Origin: CALEAR01 sp035301485
GTDB lineage: Bacteria > Pseudomonadota > Gammaproteobacteria > Pseudomonadales > Alcanivoracaceae
NCBI GenBank assembly: GCA_035301485.1
Contig: DATGUF010000034.1
Span: 1-64,000, forward strand
DNA: 64,000 bases
Reading direction: 5' to 3'
This document shows, one piece after another, positions 9,015 through 18,748 of the stretch. The notes beneath the pieces are model-generated. The model saw only the letters and a list, made by a program, of their open reading frames with translations. It was not told the origin of the DNA and did not search any database. The first letter of the stretch is position 1; every line of letters starts with the position of its first letter. A program made the translations under genes and the position numbers.

Positions 9015-9878
9015 TTAAGCAGAAATGGCCGTTTGCATTTTCTTCATAGCGGCTCTTTCAATTTGGCGAATACGCTCGGCCGATACACCATACTGGTCAG
9101 CCAACTCTTGCAACGTACTCTTTTGATCTGCCAACCAACGGCGCTCAACAATATCACGGCTGCGATCATCTAGCTCCATCAACGCCGTGCTCAAGCTGCT
9201 CGCGTAACGATCCGATGTATCTTCGTTAACTACTATTTCGGCTGGATCTAGCGTTTGGCTTTCTAAATATTGCGCAGGGCTCATGAAAACGCTGTCTTCA
9301 TCGTCGTTCATGGGGCCATCAAACGAGGCATCATAAGAACCGAGGCGTTTTTCCATTTCTTGTACGTCTTGTACACGAACGCCTAAGTCTTCTGCCACGC
9401 GCTCCCTTTCCTCAAGCGTTAACTGCGCTAAACGTTTTTTCGAGCCGCGTAAGTTAAAAAATAATTTACGCTGTGCTTTGGTGGTTGCCACGCGCACCAC
9501 GCGCCAGTTACGAATAACATATTCGTGAATTTCTGCTTTAATCCAGTGCACGGCGAAACTTACTAAACGTACGCCTACATTGGGGTCAAAGCGTTTTACG
9601 GCTTTCATTAACCCAACGTTACCTTCCTGGATTAAATCTGCTAACGGTAAGCCATAACCGGTGTAGCTGCGTGCAATATGCACTACAAAACGTAGGTGCG
9701 CTAACACCAAGCCACGCGCTGCCTCTACATCTTCATCATCGAACCAACGGCGCGCCAAGGCTTGTTCATCTTCAACGGTTAAAATTGGTACAGCACTTAC
9801 CGCTTGAACGTAACTATCCAAACTTGTACCAGGCACCATCAAAGGCACAGTTTCCCACTTTTGTAATTGTTGTGTCAT
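9015..9878 (-). CDS. rpoH: Heat-shock sigma factor RpoH (sigma-32)
   Basis: Directs RNA polymerase to heat-shock promoters. The 287-residue product has sigma region 2 (ARGLVLAHLRFVVHIARSYTGYGLPLADLIQEGNVGLMKAV), the -10-contacting FDPNVGVRLVSFAVHWIKAEI, and the RpoH box QRKLFFNLR near residue 135. A region 4 helix-turn-helix ends in SAERIRQIERAAMKKM. It sits directly downstream of ftsX in the classic ftsYEX-rpoH order. A 27-bp CIRCE-like inverted repeat lies 28-54 bases before its ATG, suggesting HrcA control in addition to read-through from ftsYEX. Confidence 0.97.
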   Translation of the reverse strand: MTQQLQKWETVPLMVPGTSLDSYVQAVSAVPILTVEDEQALARRWFDDEDVEAARGLVLAHLRFVVHIARSYTGYGLPLADLIQEGNVGLMKAVKRFDPNVGVRLVSFAVHWIKAEIHEYVIRNWRVVRVATTKAQRKLFFNLRGSKKRLAQLTLEERERVAEDLGVRVQDVQEMEKRLGSYDASFDGPMNDDEDSVFMSPAQYLESQTLDPAEIVVNEDTSDRYASSLSTALMELDDRSRDIVERRWLADQKSTLQELADQYGVSAERIRQIERAAMKKMQTAISA

Positions 9879-9905
9879 GTGCTCTCCTAAAAAATTTCCT
9901 ATATT

Positions 9906-9932
9906 CTAGCACTCACAGCATAAGAGTGCTAA
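9906..9932 (-). promoter_or_regulatory. CIRCE-like HrcA operator upstream of rpoH
   Basis: On the minus strand the sequence is TTAGCACTC-N9-GAGTGCTAG, one base away from the CIRCE consensus TTAGCACTC-N9-GAGTGCTAA. Both the 9-bp arms and the 9-bp spacer match. It lies between the ftsX stop and the rpoH start, where HrcA binding would repress an rpoH promoter. Confidence 0.85.
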
Positions 9933-9954
9933 ATGTATAAAAAGTTCATTCTTT

Positions 9955-10989
9955 TTACAACAAATAGGGATCCACATCTTGGATATGTCGAGAAACGGCC
10001 AACCAGGCCCCTAATAAGCCCAACATGCCGGCAAAGAGAGGAATAACGGTGGCATTTTTAAAGCCAATGCCCATCAACACAAACTGGCTTTCATAAAGCA
10101 GAATAAGCTCATCAACGGGCTGCCCCACCCACAGCAAAGCTATTTGCACCAGTATCACCGATAAAATACCGCCTAATAACCCATAACCGAAACCTGTGTA
10201 TAAAAAAGGGCGACGCACAAAACCATCAGTGCCTCCCACTATTTTCACCACCACAATTTCGTCGCGCCGGCTTTCGATGGATAACCGAATAGTGTTAACC
10301 ACCACTAGCATAACTGCCGCAGCTAAAGCGAGGGTCAACGCACTAACAATACGGCCCACCGTTTCCATCATGGCGCGCAAGCGTTTTACCCATTGCACAT
10401 CAAGCTGCACCAGCTCTACTTCTCTAATTTTGCCTAGTTCAGCACTCAATGCTTCTAAATCGTCTGCTTGCTTTGAAGTGGGATACACCACTAGCACCGG
10501 CGGCAATGGGTTTTCGGGCAGGGCATCAAGCGCCTCACCAAACCCAGAAAGTTCTCTAAATTCTGTTAAGGCCTCTGCAGCGGTAATCACTTCCACGCGA
10601 TCAATGCCTTTTTTACCTACCCATTGCTGCGCCAATTGCCGCTGTGTTCGTTCACTGGTTTCTTGATGCAAAAACACAGACAAATGAACATTGCCATCCC
10701 AACCTGCGGTGGCGGCTTGCGCATTCGTTAGTAGCACACTCAAGCCAGCCGGCAACGCTAAGGCGATAGCAATCACAATAACTGTCATGGCTGTAGCTAT
10801 GGGCGATTTAAGCATGCGCCGCCAAGCATCTTTGGCAGAGGCTTTATGGTGCAATTTCCACGCATCTAACTGGTCGCGCCAGTTACTGCCCACAAGCTTG
10901 GCACCCTTTGGTGCAGGCCTAGCAGCCACAGGACGACGGCGGGGTTTAGCGGCACGTTTGGCCGTCGCATGACGAGATTTTCGAGCCAT
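9955..10989 (-). CDS. ftsX: Cell division ABC transporter permease-like FtsX
   Basis: Partner of FtsE in the divisome; it activates periplasmic murein hydrolases through adaptors. The 344-residue protein has a basic N-terminal tail, a first membrane segment near residues 66-90, and a periplasmic domain with the family stretch VHLSVFLHQETSERTQ. Three C-terminal membrane segments lie between about residues 210 and 335, with NTIRLSIESRRDEIVVVKIVG before the last pair. It ends in the typical DVDPYLL. Its ATG shares one base with the ftsE stop, so translation is coupled. Confidence 0.95.
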   Translation of the reverse strand: MARKSRHATAKRAAKPRRRPVAARPAPKGAKLVGSNWRDQLDAWKLHHKASAKDAWRRMLKSPIATAMTVIVIAIALALPAGLSVLLTNAQAATAGWDGNVHLSVFLHQETSERTQRQLAQQWVGKKGIDRVEVITAAEALTEFRELSGFGEALDALPENPLPPVLVVYPTSKQADDLEALSAELGKIREVELVQLDVQWVKRLRAMMETVGRIVSALTLALAAAVMLVVVNTIRLSIESRRDEIVVVKIVGGTDGFVRRPFLYTGFGYGLLGGILSVILVQIALLWVGQPVDELILLYESQFVLMGIGFKNATVIPLFAGMLGLLGAWLAVSRHIQDVDPYLL

Positions 10990-11666
10990 TATCTACTCAC
11001 CACATCTTGCACCAACTCACCTTCGCGTAACGCCATCCAACGATGGGAGTAGTGCTGAATTAAGTCTAAATCGTGCGTGGCTATCAAAACCGTAACGCCC
11101 ACCTGAGCAAATTCAGCAAACAAATTCATAATGTCTGCGGACAATTCTGGGTCTAAATTACCCGTGGGCTCATCGGCCAACAATAATGGCGGCTTATTCA
11201 CCACGGCACGCGCAATTCCCACTCGCTGTTGCTCTCCACCCGAAAGCATCATGGGGTTTAACGCTCGTTTTTGCAGCAACCCCACTTTATCTAGCGCTGC
11301 ATTCACGCGCGCGCCAATATCCCTCGGCGAAAACCCAGCTATCACCAAAGGAAGCGCCACATTATCAAACACGGTGCGGTCGAACAGCAGTTGGTGGTTT
11401 TGATGCACCATCCCTATGCGGCGGCGTAAATACGGAATGCCAGCGTTACCTGTGCGGTTCAAACTCTGGCCATCAATGCGTATATCACCCGCAGTGGGGC
11501 GCTCGATCATCATAATGAGTTTGAGCAAGGTGCTTTTTCCGGCACCGGAATGTCCAGTAAGAAACGTCATTTCGCCGGGGTGCAACTGCAAATTGATGCG
11601 CCGCAACGCATCGCGGTATCCGCCCGCTAAACGATAACGCTTACTAACTTGTTCAAACTCAATCAT
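10989..11666 (-). CDS. ftsE: Cell division ATPase FtsE
   Basis: ABC-type ATPase that drives FtsX during septal peptidoglycan remodelling. The 225-residue protein has Walker A GHSGAGKST near residue 38, the Q-loop RIGMVHQNHQLL, the signature LSGGEQQRVGIARA near residue 140, Walker B LLLADEPTGNLD, and switch His IATHDLDLI. It is 12 bases downstream of ftsY and overlaps ftsX by one base. Confidence 0.97.
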   Translation of the reverse strand: MIEFEQVSKRYRLAGGYRDALRRINLQLHPGEMTFLTGHSGAGKSTLLKLIMMIERPTAGDIRIDGQSLNRTGNAGIPYLRRRIGMVHQNHQLLFDRTVFDNVALPLVIAGFSPRDIGARVNAALDKVGLLQKRALNPMMLSGGEQQRVGIARAVVNKPPLLLADEPTGNLDPELSADIMNLFAEFAQVGVTVLIATHDLDLIQHYSHRWMALREGELVQDVVSR

Positions 11667-11678
11667 GCTGTTTTCCGT

Positions 11679-12791
11679 TTAATCGTCGATGCCAGAGACC
11701 ACATCATCAAACAATGCCTGCACAAAGCTATCGGCATCGAACGGACGTAAATCTTCCAACTGTTCACCCACACCAATAAAGCGAATGGGTAAACCAGTGC
11801 GTTGTGCAAGGGCAAACAAAATACCGCCCTTCGCGGTACCATCAAGCTTTGTGAGCACCAAACCTGTGACACCAACGGCTTCACGAAATTCCAACGCTTG
11901 GTTAATCGCATTTTGCCCTGTGCCAGCATCTAGCACTAACAGCACTTCATGAGGCGCCTCTGGAATTTGACGCTTCATCACACGTGTTACTTTCGTTAAC
12001 TCTTCCATTAAATTGGCCCGCGTGTGTAAACGGCCTGCAGTATCAGCAATTAAAATATCCACGTCGCGGGCTTTAGCTGCGGCCACGCCATCATAAATAA
12101 CAGAAGCCGAATCTGCCCCCGTGTGCTGCGCAATCACTTCAATACCGTTGCGCTGCCCCCACACTTCAAGTTGCTCCACTGCTGCGGCACGGAATGTATC
12201 GCCTGCGGCCAACAACACAGAACGGCCCGTGCGGCGAAAACGCATGGCTAACTTACCAATAGTGGTGGTTTTACCCACACCATTTACACCCACCACCAAC
12301 ATAACGTAAGGCTTCACATCAGCGGGCAACTGGAATGGCTTATCCACAGGCTCAAGCAAGGCACGCAACTCTTCTTTCAATGCAGCGAACAAAGCCTCCG
12401 CATCAATTAATTCCTGGCGGCCCACACGGTCGGTTAAAGATTGAATGATGATATCCGTGGCTTCAACGCCAACATCAGCCATAAGCAGCTGCATTTCTAA
12501 CTCTTCGAAAATCTCATCATCAATTTCTTTGGCTCCCACGAGCAAATCCGCCATGCCTTTACCGAGGCTTTCGCGTGTTTTGCCCAGCCCTTTACGCATG
12601 CGCTTCCAGAAATTAGCATCAGACTCTTCTTCGCTTTCAACAGCGGCAGGCTGAGCGCTTGGCTCTGGCGTTACAGCGGGAGTGGGTGTTGCTTCATCGT
12701 TCTCGCGACGGCGAAACATGCGACGAAACACCCCTTCTTTTTGTACTTCTTCGGCTTGCTTGCCGTCTTTTTTAGAAACTTCGTCAGTCAT
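11679..12791 (-). CDS. ftsY: Signal recognition particle receptor FtsY
   Basis: GTPase that docks SRP-ribosome complexes at the inner membrane. The 370-residue protein has an acidic, low-complexity A domain (residues 1-65) and the N domain. Its G domain contains VVGVNGVGKTTTIGKLA near residue 172, the DTAGRLHT motif near residue 250, TKLDGTAKGG near residue 310, and the closing VGEQLEDLRPFD. It heads the ftsYEX-rpoH operon. The divergent M16 peptidase gene starts 203 bases upstream. Confidence 0.97.
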   Translation of the reverse strand: MTDEVSKKDGKQAEEVQKEGVFRRMFRRRENDEATPTPAVTPEPSAQPAAVESEEESDANFWKRMRKGLGKTRESLGKGMADLLVGAKEIDDEIFEELEMQLLMADVGVEATDIIIQSLTDRVGRQELIDAEALFAALKEELRALLEPVDKPFQLPADVKPYVMLVVGVNGVGKTTTIGKLAMRFRRTGRSVLLAAGDTFRAAAVEQLEVWGQRNGIEVIAQHTGADSASVIYDGVAAAKARDVDILIADTAGRLHTRANLMEELTKVTRVMKRQIPEAPHEVLLVLDAGTGQNAINQALEFREAVGVTGLVLTKLDGTAKGGILFALAQRTGLPIRFIGVGEQLEDLRPFDADSFVQALFDDVVSGIDD

Positions 12792-12994
12792 AACAGGTCT
12801 GTCATAAAGTAATGAGGTATCAAGAACTACTTAGCGGTAGTATTTGTGCAGGCAAGGTGCGCCTAGCCGAAAGGTATCCTATCATTCACCGTTCATCCAA
12901 ACACCTGCTAACCACAGAATGTACCACAAACACTTAGCTAACGGCTGCCTAAAACAGCTTCATTTATTTAGCTATAGCCGCACAGGAGAATAAA

Positions 12995-14335
12995 GTGCTA
13001 CGAACACTGATGTTACTCAGCCTGCTAACCAGCTTGCTGTTGAGCACCCCCACCTTTGCTAGCCCGAACACCCACAGCTATGAACTCGACAATGGCTTGC
13101 AAGTACTCGTACGTGAGGATCACCGCGCCCCCGTTATTACAGTGATGGTGTGGTATCGCGTGGGCAGTATTGATGAGCCCGCGGGCATGACGGGCATTAG
13201 CCACATGCTCGAGCATATGCTTTTCAAGCACACCAAACACATGAGCCCCGGCGATTTTGCAGAGATTGTTGCCCGCCATGGTGGCCGCATGAACGCATTT
13301 ACTTCTTATGAATACACAGGGTATTACCAAGAATACGAAGCTAGCCGGTTGCCGCTAGCCCTCGAGCTAGAAGCAGAGCGCATGCAACACCTACAACTAG
13401 ATGCTGATGAGTTTCACCGTGAAGCTAAAGTTGTGCACGAAGAAAGGCGCCAGCGCACCGATGACAACCCCAACGCCTTAGCGTGGGAAAAATTCGGCGC
13501 TATTTTGCGCCCAGGCACGGGCTATGCGCACCCGGTTATTGGCTGGGAACGCGACATTGTGGCTTACCAACCTAGCCAAGCACAGGATTGGTACCATCGT
13601 TGGTACAGCCCCAACAACGCGGTGGTGGTAGTAGCAGGCGACGTGGACCCAGCAGAAGTGAATCAACTCATGCAACGCTACTATGCAGACATTCCTGCGC
13701 GCACGGTGCCCCATCGCCCTGCGCCGCGCTTGGCCCCTGCAGCGGGAGAGCGCCGCCTTCGTCTATCGCTGCCCGTGCAAGTACCTTCTTTGTATATCGG
13801 CTGGAATGTGCCTTCTATTAACACCGCTGATAACGACAAGGATTTTTATGCATTGATGATGCTAGCGGGGGTGCTCGACGGCGGGCAAAGCGCGCGCATT
13901 GAGCGCAACATCATACGTGAACAGCGCCTAGCCGCCGGTGCCAGCGTTGGCTATCAGGGCCTTGCTCGTGAAGACGGCGTCTTTATTATGTCGGCCAGTG
14001 CCAACCCAAATGTGCCGTTAGCACGCATTGAAGAACAACTGTTGGCAGAAATTAACACCCTGGCCAGCACGCCCCCGAGCCAAGAAGAGTTGCAGCGCGT
14101 GCGCGCCCAAGTGCTGGCTAGCAATGTGTACAAACAAGATTCTGTCTTCGGCCAAGCCATGGAGCTAGGCGCTTACGCCATGGCTAATGTGCCTTGGCAG
14201 CTCAGCGAAGCACTGCCTGAAAAGTTAGCCACCATCACGCCTGAAGACGTTAGTGCAGCGGCTAAAAAATGGCTCATTCCCGAACGCAGCGCCACCGCAT
14301 ATGTTGAACCCCTTACTCAGCAGGAGGAAAAATAA
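12995..14335 (+). CDS. Periplasmic M16 zinc peptidase (active subunit)
   Basis: A 446-residue insulinase-family protease with a signal peptide (MLRTLMLLSLLTSLLLSTPTF). The inverted zinc motif HMLEH (in ISHMLEHMLFKHT) lies near residue 70, and the third ligand Glu is about 75 residues later in VVHEERRQR. The C-terminal M16 domain begins near residue 190. A GTG start is taken because CAGGAG precedes it at 7 bases. Its stop overlaps the ATG of a second M16 protein lacking the zinc motif, the usual active/inactive pairing seen in PqqF/PqqL-like processing proteases. Confidence 0.88.
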   Translation: MLRTLMLLSLLTSLLLSTPTFASPNTHSYELDNGLQVLVREDHRAPVITVMVWYRVGSIDEPAGMTGISHMLEHMLFKHTKHMSPGDFAEIVARHGGRMNAFTSYEYTGYYQEYEASRLPLALELEAERMQHLQLDADEFHREAKVVHEERRQRTDDNPNALAWEKFGAILRPGTGYAHPVIGWERDIVAYQPSQAQDWYHRWYSPNNAVVVVAGDVDPAEVNQLMQRYYADIPARTVPHRPAPRLAPAAGERRLRLSLPVQVPSLYIGWNVPSINTADNDKDFYALMMLAGVLDGGQSARIERNIIREQRLAAGASVGYQGLAREDGVFIMSASANPNVPLARIEEQLLAEINTLASTPPSQEELQRVRAQVLASNVYKQDSVFGQAMELGAYAMANVPWQLSEALPEKLATITPEDVSAAAKKWLIPERSATAYVEPLTQQEEK

Positions 14336-15759
14336 TGTCCTCACAACGCTCACCTCTGGTGTTCATTGCTTTGTTTATTGTTGCCCTGATAGGTGTACTG
14401 CTGCTTACAAAGCCTGCACAAACACCTAATGCCACTTTCCCCACCTCTTTGGCCAGTATTGCCGAGCACACTGCCACGCCTCCTAAGCTCGACATCAAAA
14501 CGTGGCATACGGAAGCCGGCAGCCGCGTGCTGTTTCTTAACACCGCCCAAATTCCCATGGTGGAAGTGCGCCTTACCTTTAATGCCGGTGGTGCCCGTGA
14601 TGGCGATTACCCAGGGTTAGCAGCCCTCACTAATGCCATGCTAGACCAAGGCAGCGAAGGCCATAGCGTTGACGACATTGCCGTGGGCTTCGAAAACTTA
14701 GGCGCTGCTTTCGGCCTTGGTAGCTATCGCGACATGGCCGTGGTGTCCCTCACTTCGCTATCAGAACAAGCCTTGCTAGATGAGGCCGTAGCACTGTTTA
14801 GCCAAATATTAGCGCAGCCCACATTCCCTCAAGATAACCTCGAGCGTTTACGCACCCGTAGTTTGCAAGGCTTAAAAATGCGCTTACAAACACCCGGCCC
14901 ACAACTCGAGCGTGCGTTTCAAGCTGCGCTGTTTGCTGAACACCCCTATGGCCAGCCTGAAGCCGGCACCGAAGCCAGCCTCACCGCCATCGAACCAACA
15001 CACCTGCACGCCTTTTACCAACGCTATTACACCGGCGCCAACGCCACCATCGCGTTAGTAGGCGATATCGACGAAGCCACCGCCAAAAATATAGCGCAAC
15101 GCATCAGCGCTGCCTTACCGGTGGGCGACGCCGCCCCTGCACTGCCCGAAGCTGCCGTACAGCCCGCCCAAACACAGCATATTTCTTTTGATTCCAGCCA
15201 AACTCATATTGCGCTAGGCAACCAAATGATCAAACGCGGCCATCCTGATTATGTGCCTTTATATGTGGGCAACCATATTCTCGGCGGCAGCGGTTTTAGC
15301 GCCATCTTGATGGATGAAGTTAGGCAAAAACGCGGCCTCGTTTATGGCATCTATTCCAACATCAGCCCTATGGCAGCAGCGGGGCCCTTTACCTTAAAGC
15401 TACAAACCGCCAACGAAAACAAAGATGAAGCCCTCGCCCTCACTTTGGATTTACTTAAAGATTTTGTGCGTAAAGGCCCTTCAGAGGAGCAATTAAAACT
15501 GGCACTCAGTGATTTAACCGGCAGCTTCGCCTTGAGCACCGCTTCCAACAACGCCCTAGTGGGCCAGCTTAGCGCCATTGGTTTTTACGACATGCCGCTG
15601 GACTACCTAGCTCAGTTTCAGCGCGACCTCAGTAAAGTTACAGCCAAACAAATCAAAACCGTGTTCGCCAAACATCTCGACCCTAACCGCCTCGTCATTA
15701 CGAGCATAGGCCCCGAAGCACCTATGTTGTTGCAGGAAGAAGCCCATGAGCAAAAATAG
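14335..15759 (+). CDS. M16 peptidase-like protein, catalytically inactive partner
   Basis: A 474-residue M16-fold protein anchored or exported by an N-terminal hydrophobic segment (residues 7-25). Where the active partner has HxxEH, this one reads ALTNAMLDQGSEG, so the zinc site is missing. The M16 C-terminal signature is kept as MDEVRQKRGLVYGIYS near residue 325. It overlaps the upstream peptidase by one base and rsmD by 14 bases, suggesting an operon with stoichiometric expression of the two M16 subunits. Confidence 0.87.
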   Translation: MSSQRSPLVFIALFIVALIGVLLLTKPAQTPNATFPTSLASIAEHTATPPKLDIKTWHTEAGSRVLFLNTAQIPMVEVRLTFNAGGARDGDYPGLAALTNAMLDQGSEGHSVDDIAVGFENLGAAFGLGSYRDMAVVSLTSLSEQALLDEAVALFSQILAQPTFPQDNLERLRTRSLQGLKMRLQTPGPQLERAFQAALFAEHPYGQPEAGTEASLTAIEPTHLHAFYQRYYTGANATIALVGDIDEATAKNIAQRISAALPVGDAAPALPEAAVQPAQTQHISFDSSQTHIALGNQMIKRGHPDYVPLYVGNHILGGSGFSAILMDEVRQKRGLVYGIYSNISPMAAAGPFTLKLQTANENKDEALALTLDLLKDFVRKGPSEEQLKLALSDLTGSFALSTASNNALVGQLSAIGFYDMPLDYLAQFQRDLSKVTAKQIKTVFAKHLDPNRLVITSIGPEAPMLLQEEAHEQK

Positions 15760-16306
15760 TGTGCGTATTATTGGTGGCCGCCATCGCGGCCGCCGCCTCG
15801 CCTTTCAAGATCATAACAATGAAGTGCGGCCAAGCAGCGACAGGTTGCGCGAAACCGTATTTAACTGGCTGCAATTTAAATTGCATGGCGCACAGGTACT
15901 AGATGCTTTTGCAGGGTCGGGGGTATTGGGCGCAGAGGCAGTATCTCGTGGCGCCAAGCACGCCACTTTTATCGAATTATCACGCCAGCATGCACAGCAA
16001 CTGAAAACGGCCTTAGCACCTATTTTGAACGATCAGCACACGGTGGTGTGCGCAGATGCTTTGCAGTGGCTACAACAAACTCCGCACACACAGTTTCATT
16101 TGGTTTTTGTTGATCCGCCCTATCATTTAGGTTTACAAGAACGCCTTTGCGCTGCGCTAGTAGCCCAACCATGGCTCGCAGAAAACGCCTTGGTTTATGT
16201 GGAAAGTGATAGCAAGCTAGCGGCTCCCACCGTGCCTGCTACCTGGGTGCTAGAGAAAGAAAAAACCATGGGCCAAATACGGGCGCAGCTTTACATCTGC
16301 AGATAA
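15746..16306 (+). CDS. rsmD: 16S rRNA (guanine966-N2)-methyltransferase RsmD
   Basis: Methylates G966 of 16S rRNA with SAM. The 186-residue protein begins RIIGGRHRGRRL, the family N-terminus, and has RPSSDRLRETVFNWL, the SAM loop LDAFAGSGVLGAEAVSRGA near residue 55, and the catalytic LVFVDPPYHL near residue 120. Its start lies inside the preceding M16 gene. Its 3' end overlaps the convergent TIGR02444 gene by 16 bases. Confidence 0.95.
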   Translation: MSKNSVRIIGGRHRGRRLAFQDHNNEVRPSSDRLRETVFNWLQFKLHGAQVLDAFAGSGVLGAEAVSRGAKHATFIELSRQHAQQLKTALAPILNDQHTVVCADALQWLQQTPHTQFHLVFVDPPYHLGLQERLCAALVAQPWLAENALVYVESDSKLAAPTVPATWVLEKEKTMGQIRAQLYICR

Positions 16307-16725
16307 TTGGCCAGCACCACATACCAATCTTCTTGTACAGCGCGTGACACGCGGGGAAAGAAAAAGCTCCACCAAGAAAACGCTAGCTCCCATTGCGGCG
16401 AATGCTCTGCGGGCACCAACTCGGCAAGGCGTGAATATAAGTCTTTCTCATGCGTTAACTCTTGCTGCAGCACCTCCTGCTTAGCGTCGCCCTCTAGCCC
16501 AAAACGTAACTTGCGCAACACCGCTAATTTACGCTCTGCTGGTTCAGTTATTTTTAGCACTTTGTTGGCGAGCTCAGTATTAAACGCCTGCCCTGTTTGC
16601 GCGAACCAAACGCCGAGCAAAAAATGCACCACTGCTCCGTGTTCACGTTGAACACTTAAGGCTAGGCGTTCTACTTCAGCATTGCGCCATACGCCCACGG
16701 AAAAATCCCAAAAACGCTTATCCAT
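16291..16725 (-). CDS. TIGR02444 (DUF2390) family protein
   Basis: A 144-residue protein starting MDKRFWDFSVGVWRNAEVERLAL, with QREHGAVVHFLLGVWFAQTG, the hallmark of the TIGR02444 family of small gammaproteobacterial proteins that sit next to the yheS ABC-F gene. Function unknown. The ATG at 16725 follows GGAGG; a longer reading frame upstream to 16782 lacks the family pattern. Confidence 0.85.
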   Translation of the reverse strand: MDKRFWDFSVGVWRNAEVERLALSVQREHGAVVHFLLGVWFAQTGQAFNTELANKVLKITEPAERKLAVLRKLRFGLEGDAKQEVLQQELTHEKDLYSRLAELVPAEHSPQWELAFSWWSFFFPRVSRAVQEDWYVVLANYLQM

Positions 16726-16818
16726 CCTGCACCTCCAAACGAATGAAAGATGCATAGTGCCGCACGGACGATTACACTGCACACCTTTAGAACATTACTC
16801 GGATAATACTATATACCC

Positions 16819-18738
16819 ATGCTGAGCATAGACAACCTTGCCCTTCGACGCGGCACCAACCTACTGCTTTCTGAAGCCAACGCCACGATTCACCCAGGTT
16901 GGAAAGTGGGCTTAACCGGCCGTAATGGCACGGGCAAAAGTTCACTCATGGCGCTCTTTAACGGCACTGTAGAGCCTGACAGCGGTAATTTTTATCGTCC
17001 AGCAGAGTGGCGCATTGGCATGATGGCGCAGGAAGTGCCCGCGCTTAAACAAGCCGCCATTGAGTATGTGCTCGATGGCCACGAGCCCTACCGCCACTGG
17101 CAAGCACAACTCGCTGCCGCCGAATCCGCCGATGATGGCAACGCTATCGCTCACGCGCACAGCGCTTTAGAGGCCATGGGTGCTTGGTCTATCCCCGCTC
17201 AGGCAGCCACCATATTAGCCGGCTTAGGCTTCACCGAAGCACAGCAACAATTTCCTGTGGCACATTTCTCAGGGGGTTGGCGCATGCGCTTAAACCTTGC
17301 GCGCGTACTTATTGCCGACGCCGACTTATTATTGCTCGACGAACCCACCAACCACTTGGACCTCGACGCTGTACTATGGCTTGAAGAGTGGCTACGCCAT
17401 TACCCAGGCACATTGATTTTAATTTCCCATGACCGCGATTTTCTAGACCACCTTACCAGCCATATTTTGCACATTGAGCATCAGCAGCTCACGCTCTATA
17501 CCGGCAACTACAGCACCTTTGAAAAAACCCGAGCCGAACGCTTAGAACAGCAAGAACAAGCCTTTAAAAAACAAGAAGCACAAGCTGCGCATTTACAAAA
17601 ATTCATCGACCGTTTCCGTGCTAAAGCGAGTAAAGCCCGCCAAGCACAAAGCCGCATTAAGGCGCTTGAACGCCTACAAGCTAGCGCGCCATTGCAAGAG
17701 GAAAGTGGTTTTCACTTCACCTTTCATGAGCCTGAAAAACTGCCCAACCCCATGCTGCAACTGCGTGATGTGAGCTGCGGCTACAGCGATGGCAACAGCA
17801 GCACCACTATATTGAGCAACGTTAATCTCACCATTGCTCCTGACACACGCATTGGTTTGCTAGGCCCTAACGGCGCCGGTAAATCCACCCTCATCAAAAC
17901 CCTCATGGGCGAGCTAGCACCCCTAACGGGCAGTGTTACGCGGGGCAATGATTTAGTGATTGGTTACTTCCACCAACAACAGGTGGATGCACTACCGCAA
18001 GACAGCCACCCCATGGCGTTAATGCAAGCAGCACAACCCACTTGGGAAGAAGGCCGTGTGCGTAGCGAATTAGGCCGCTTTGGCTTTCAAGGCGACGACA
18101 TTTTTGCACCCGTGGGGCGTTTTTCAGGCGGTGAGAAATCTCGCTTAGCGCTAGGCTTATTGATCCAACAAAAACCCGCTTTGCTCCTTATGGACGAACC
18201 CGCCAACCACCTCGATATTGATATGCGCGAATCGCTGATCTTTGCCTTGCAGCAATTTTCGGGAGCCATGATTTTAGTGTCACACGACCGCCACTTAATG
18301 GACACCACTGTGGACGACCTGTGGCTTGTGGCGGAAGGCAAAGCTGCCCCCTATGAGGGCGACTTGCACGACTACGCCCGCTGGCTAAAAGACCGCCTAA
18401 AACAAAGCAACAAAAACGAAGCGCCAGCCCTTGATGAACCTAAAGTGGAACGCCAAGACCCGCGGCTAAAGCGCCAACAAGCCGCACAGCGCAGGCAGCA
18501 GCTTCGGCCTTTGCAAAAGCAAGTTAATGACACGGAAAAAGCATTAGCAAAATGCGAAGAAAAACTCGCTGAATTCGCCGAGCAGCTGAATGATGAAAGT
18601 TTGTATAGCGCCGAAAACAACGCCACCTTACAAACCATACTGAAAGAACAAGGCGAGCTTAAAGCGGAACAAGAAGCGCTTGAAGAACAATTACTGTTGG
18701 CCATGGAAGCACTAGAGGAAGCAGAAGCCGAGCTATAA
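16819..18738 (+). CDS. ABC-F family ATPase, YheS type
   Basis: A 639-residue cytoplasmic protein with two ABC domains and no membrane segments. Domain 1 has Walker A GRNGTGKSS near residue 36, FSGGWRMRLNLARVL and LLLLDEPTNHLDLDA. Domain 2 has GPNGAGKST near residue 353, FSGGEKSRLALGL and LLMDEPANHLDID. An arginine-rich linker (FRAKASKARQAQSRIKALE) lies between them and a charged coiled coil occupies residues about 540-639. This fits E. coli YheS in length and layout. ABC-F proteins act on the ribosome; the exact role of YheS is not settled. Confidence 0.92.
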   Translation: MLSIDNLALRRGTNLLLSEANATIHPGWKVGLTGRNGTGKSSLMALFNGTVEPDSGNFYRPAEWRIGMMAQEVPALKQAAIEYVLDGHEPYRHWQAQLAAAESADDGNAIAHAHSALEAMGAWSIPAQAATILAGLGFTEAQQQFPVAHFSGGWRMRLNLARVLIADADLLLLDEPTNHLDLDAVLWLEEWLRHYPGTLILISHDRDFLDHLTSHILHIEHQQLTLYTGNYSTFEKTRAERLEQQEQAFKKQEAQAAHLQKFIDRFRAKASKARQAQSRIKALERLQASAPLQEESGFHFTFHEPEKLPNPMLQLRDVSCGYSDGNSSTTILSNVNLTIAPDTRIGLLGPNGAGKSTLIKTLMGELAPLTGSVTRGNDLVIGYFHQQQVDALPQDSHPMALMQAAQPTWEEGRVRSELGRFGFQGDDIFAPVGRFSGGEKSRLALGLLIQQKPALLLMDEPANHLDIDMRESLIFALQQFSGAMILVSHDRHLMDTTVDDLWLVAEGKAAPYEGDLHDYARWLKDRLKQSNKNEAPALDEPKVERQDPRLKRQQAAQRRQQLRPLQKQVNDTEKALAKCEEKLAEFAEQLNDESLYSAENNATLQTILKEQGELKAEQEALEEQLLLAMEALEEAEAEL

Positions 18739-18748
18739 ACAGCAGGCA

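Noticed and set aside
10196..10666. 156-codon open frame antisense to ftsX
   Set aside because: Low-complexity Ser/Thr-rich translation opposite a well-defined gene.
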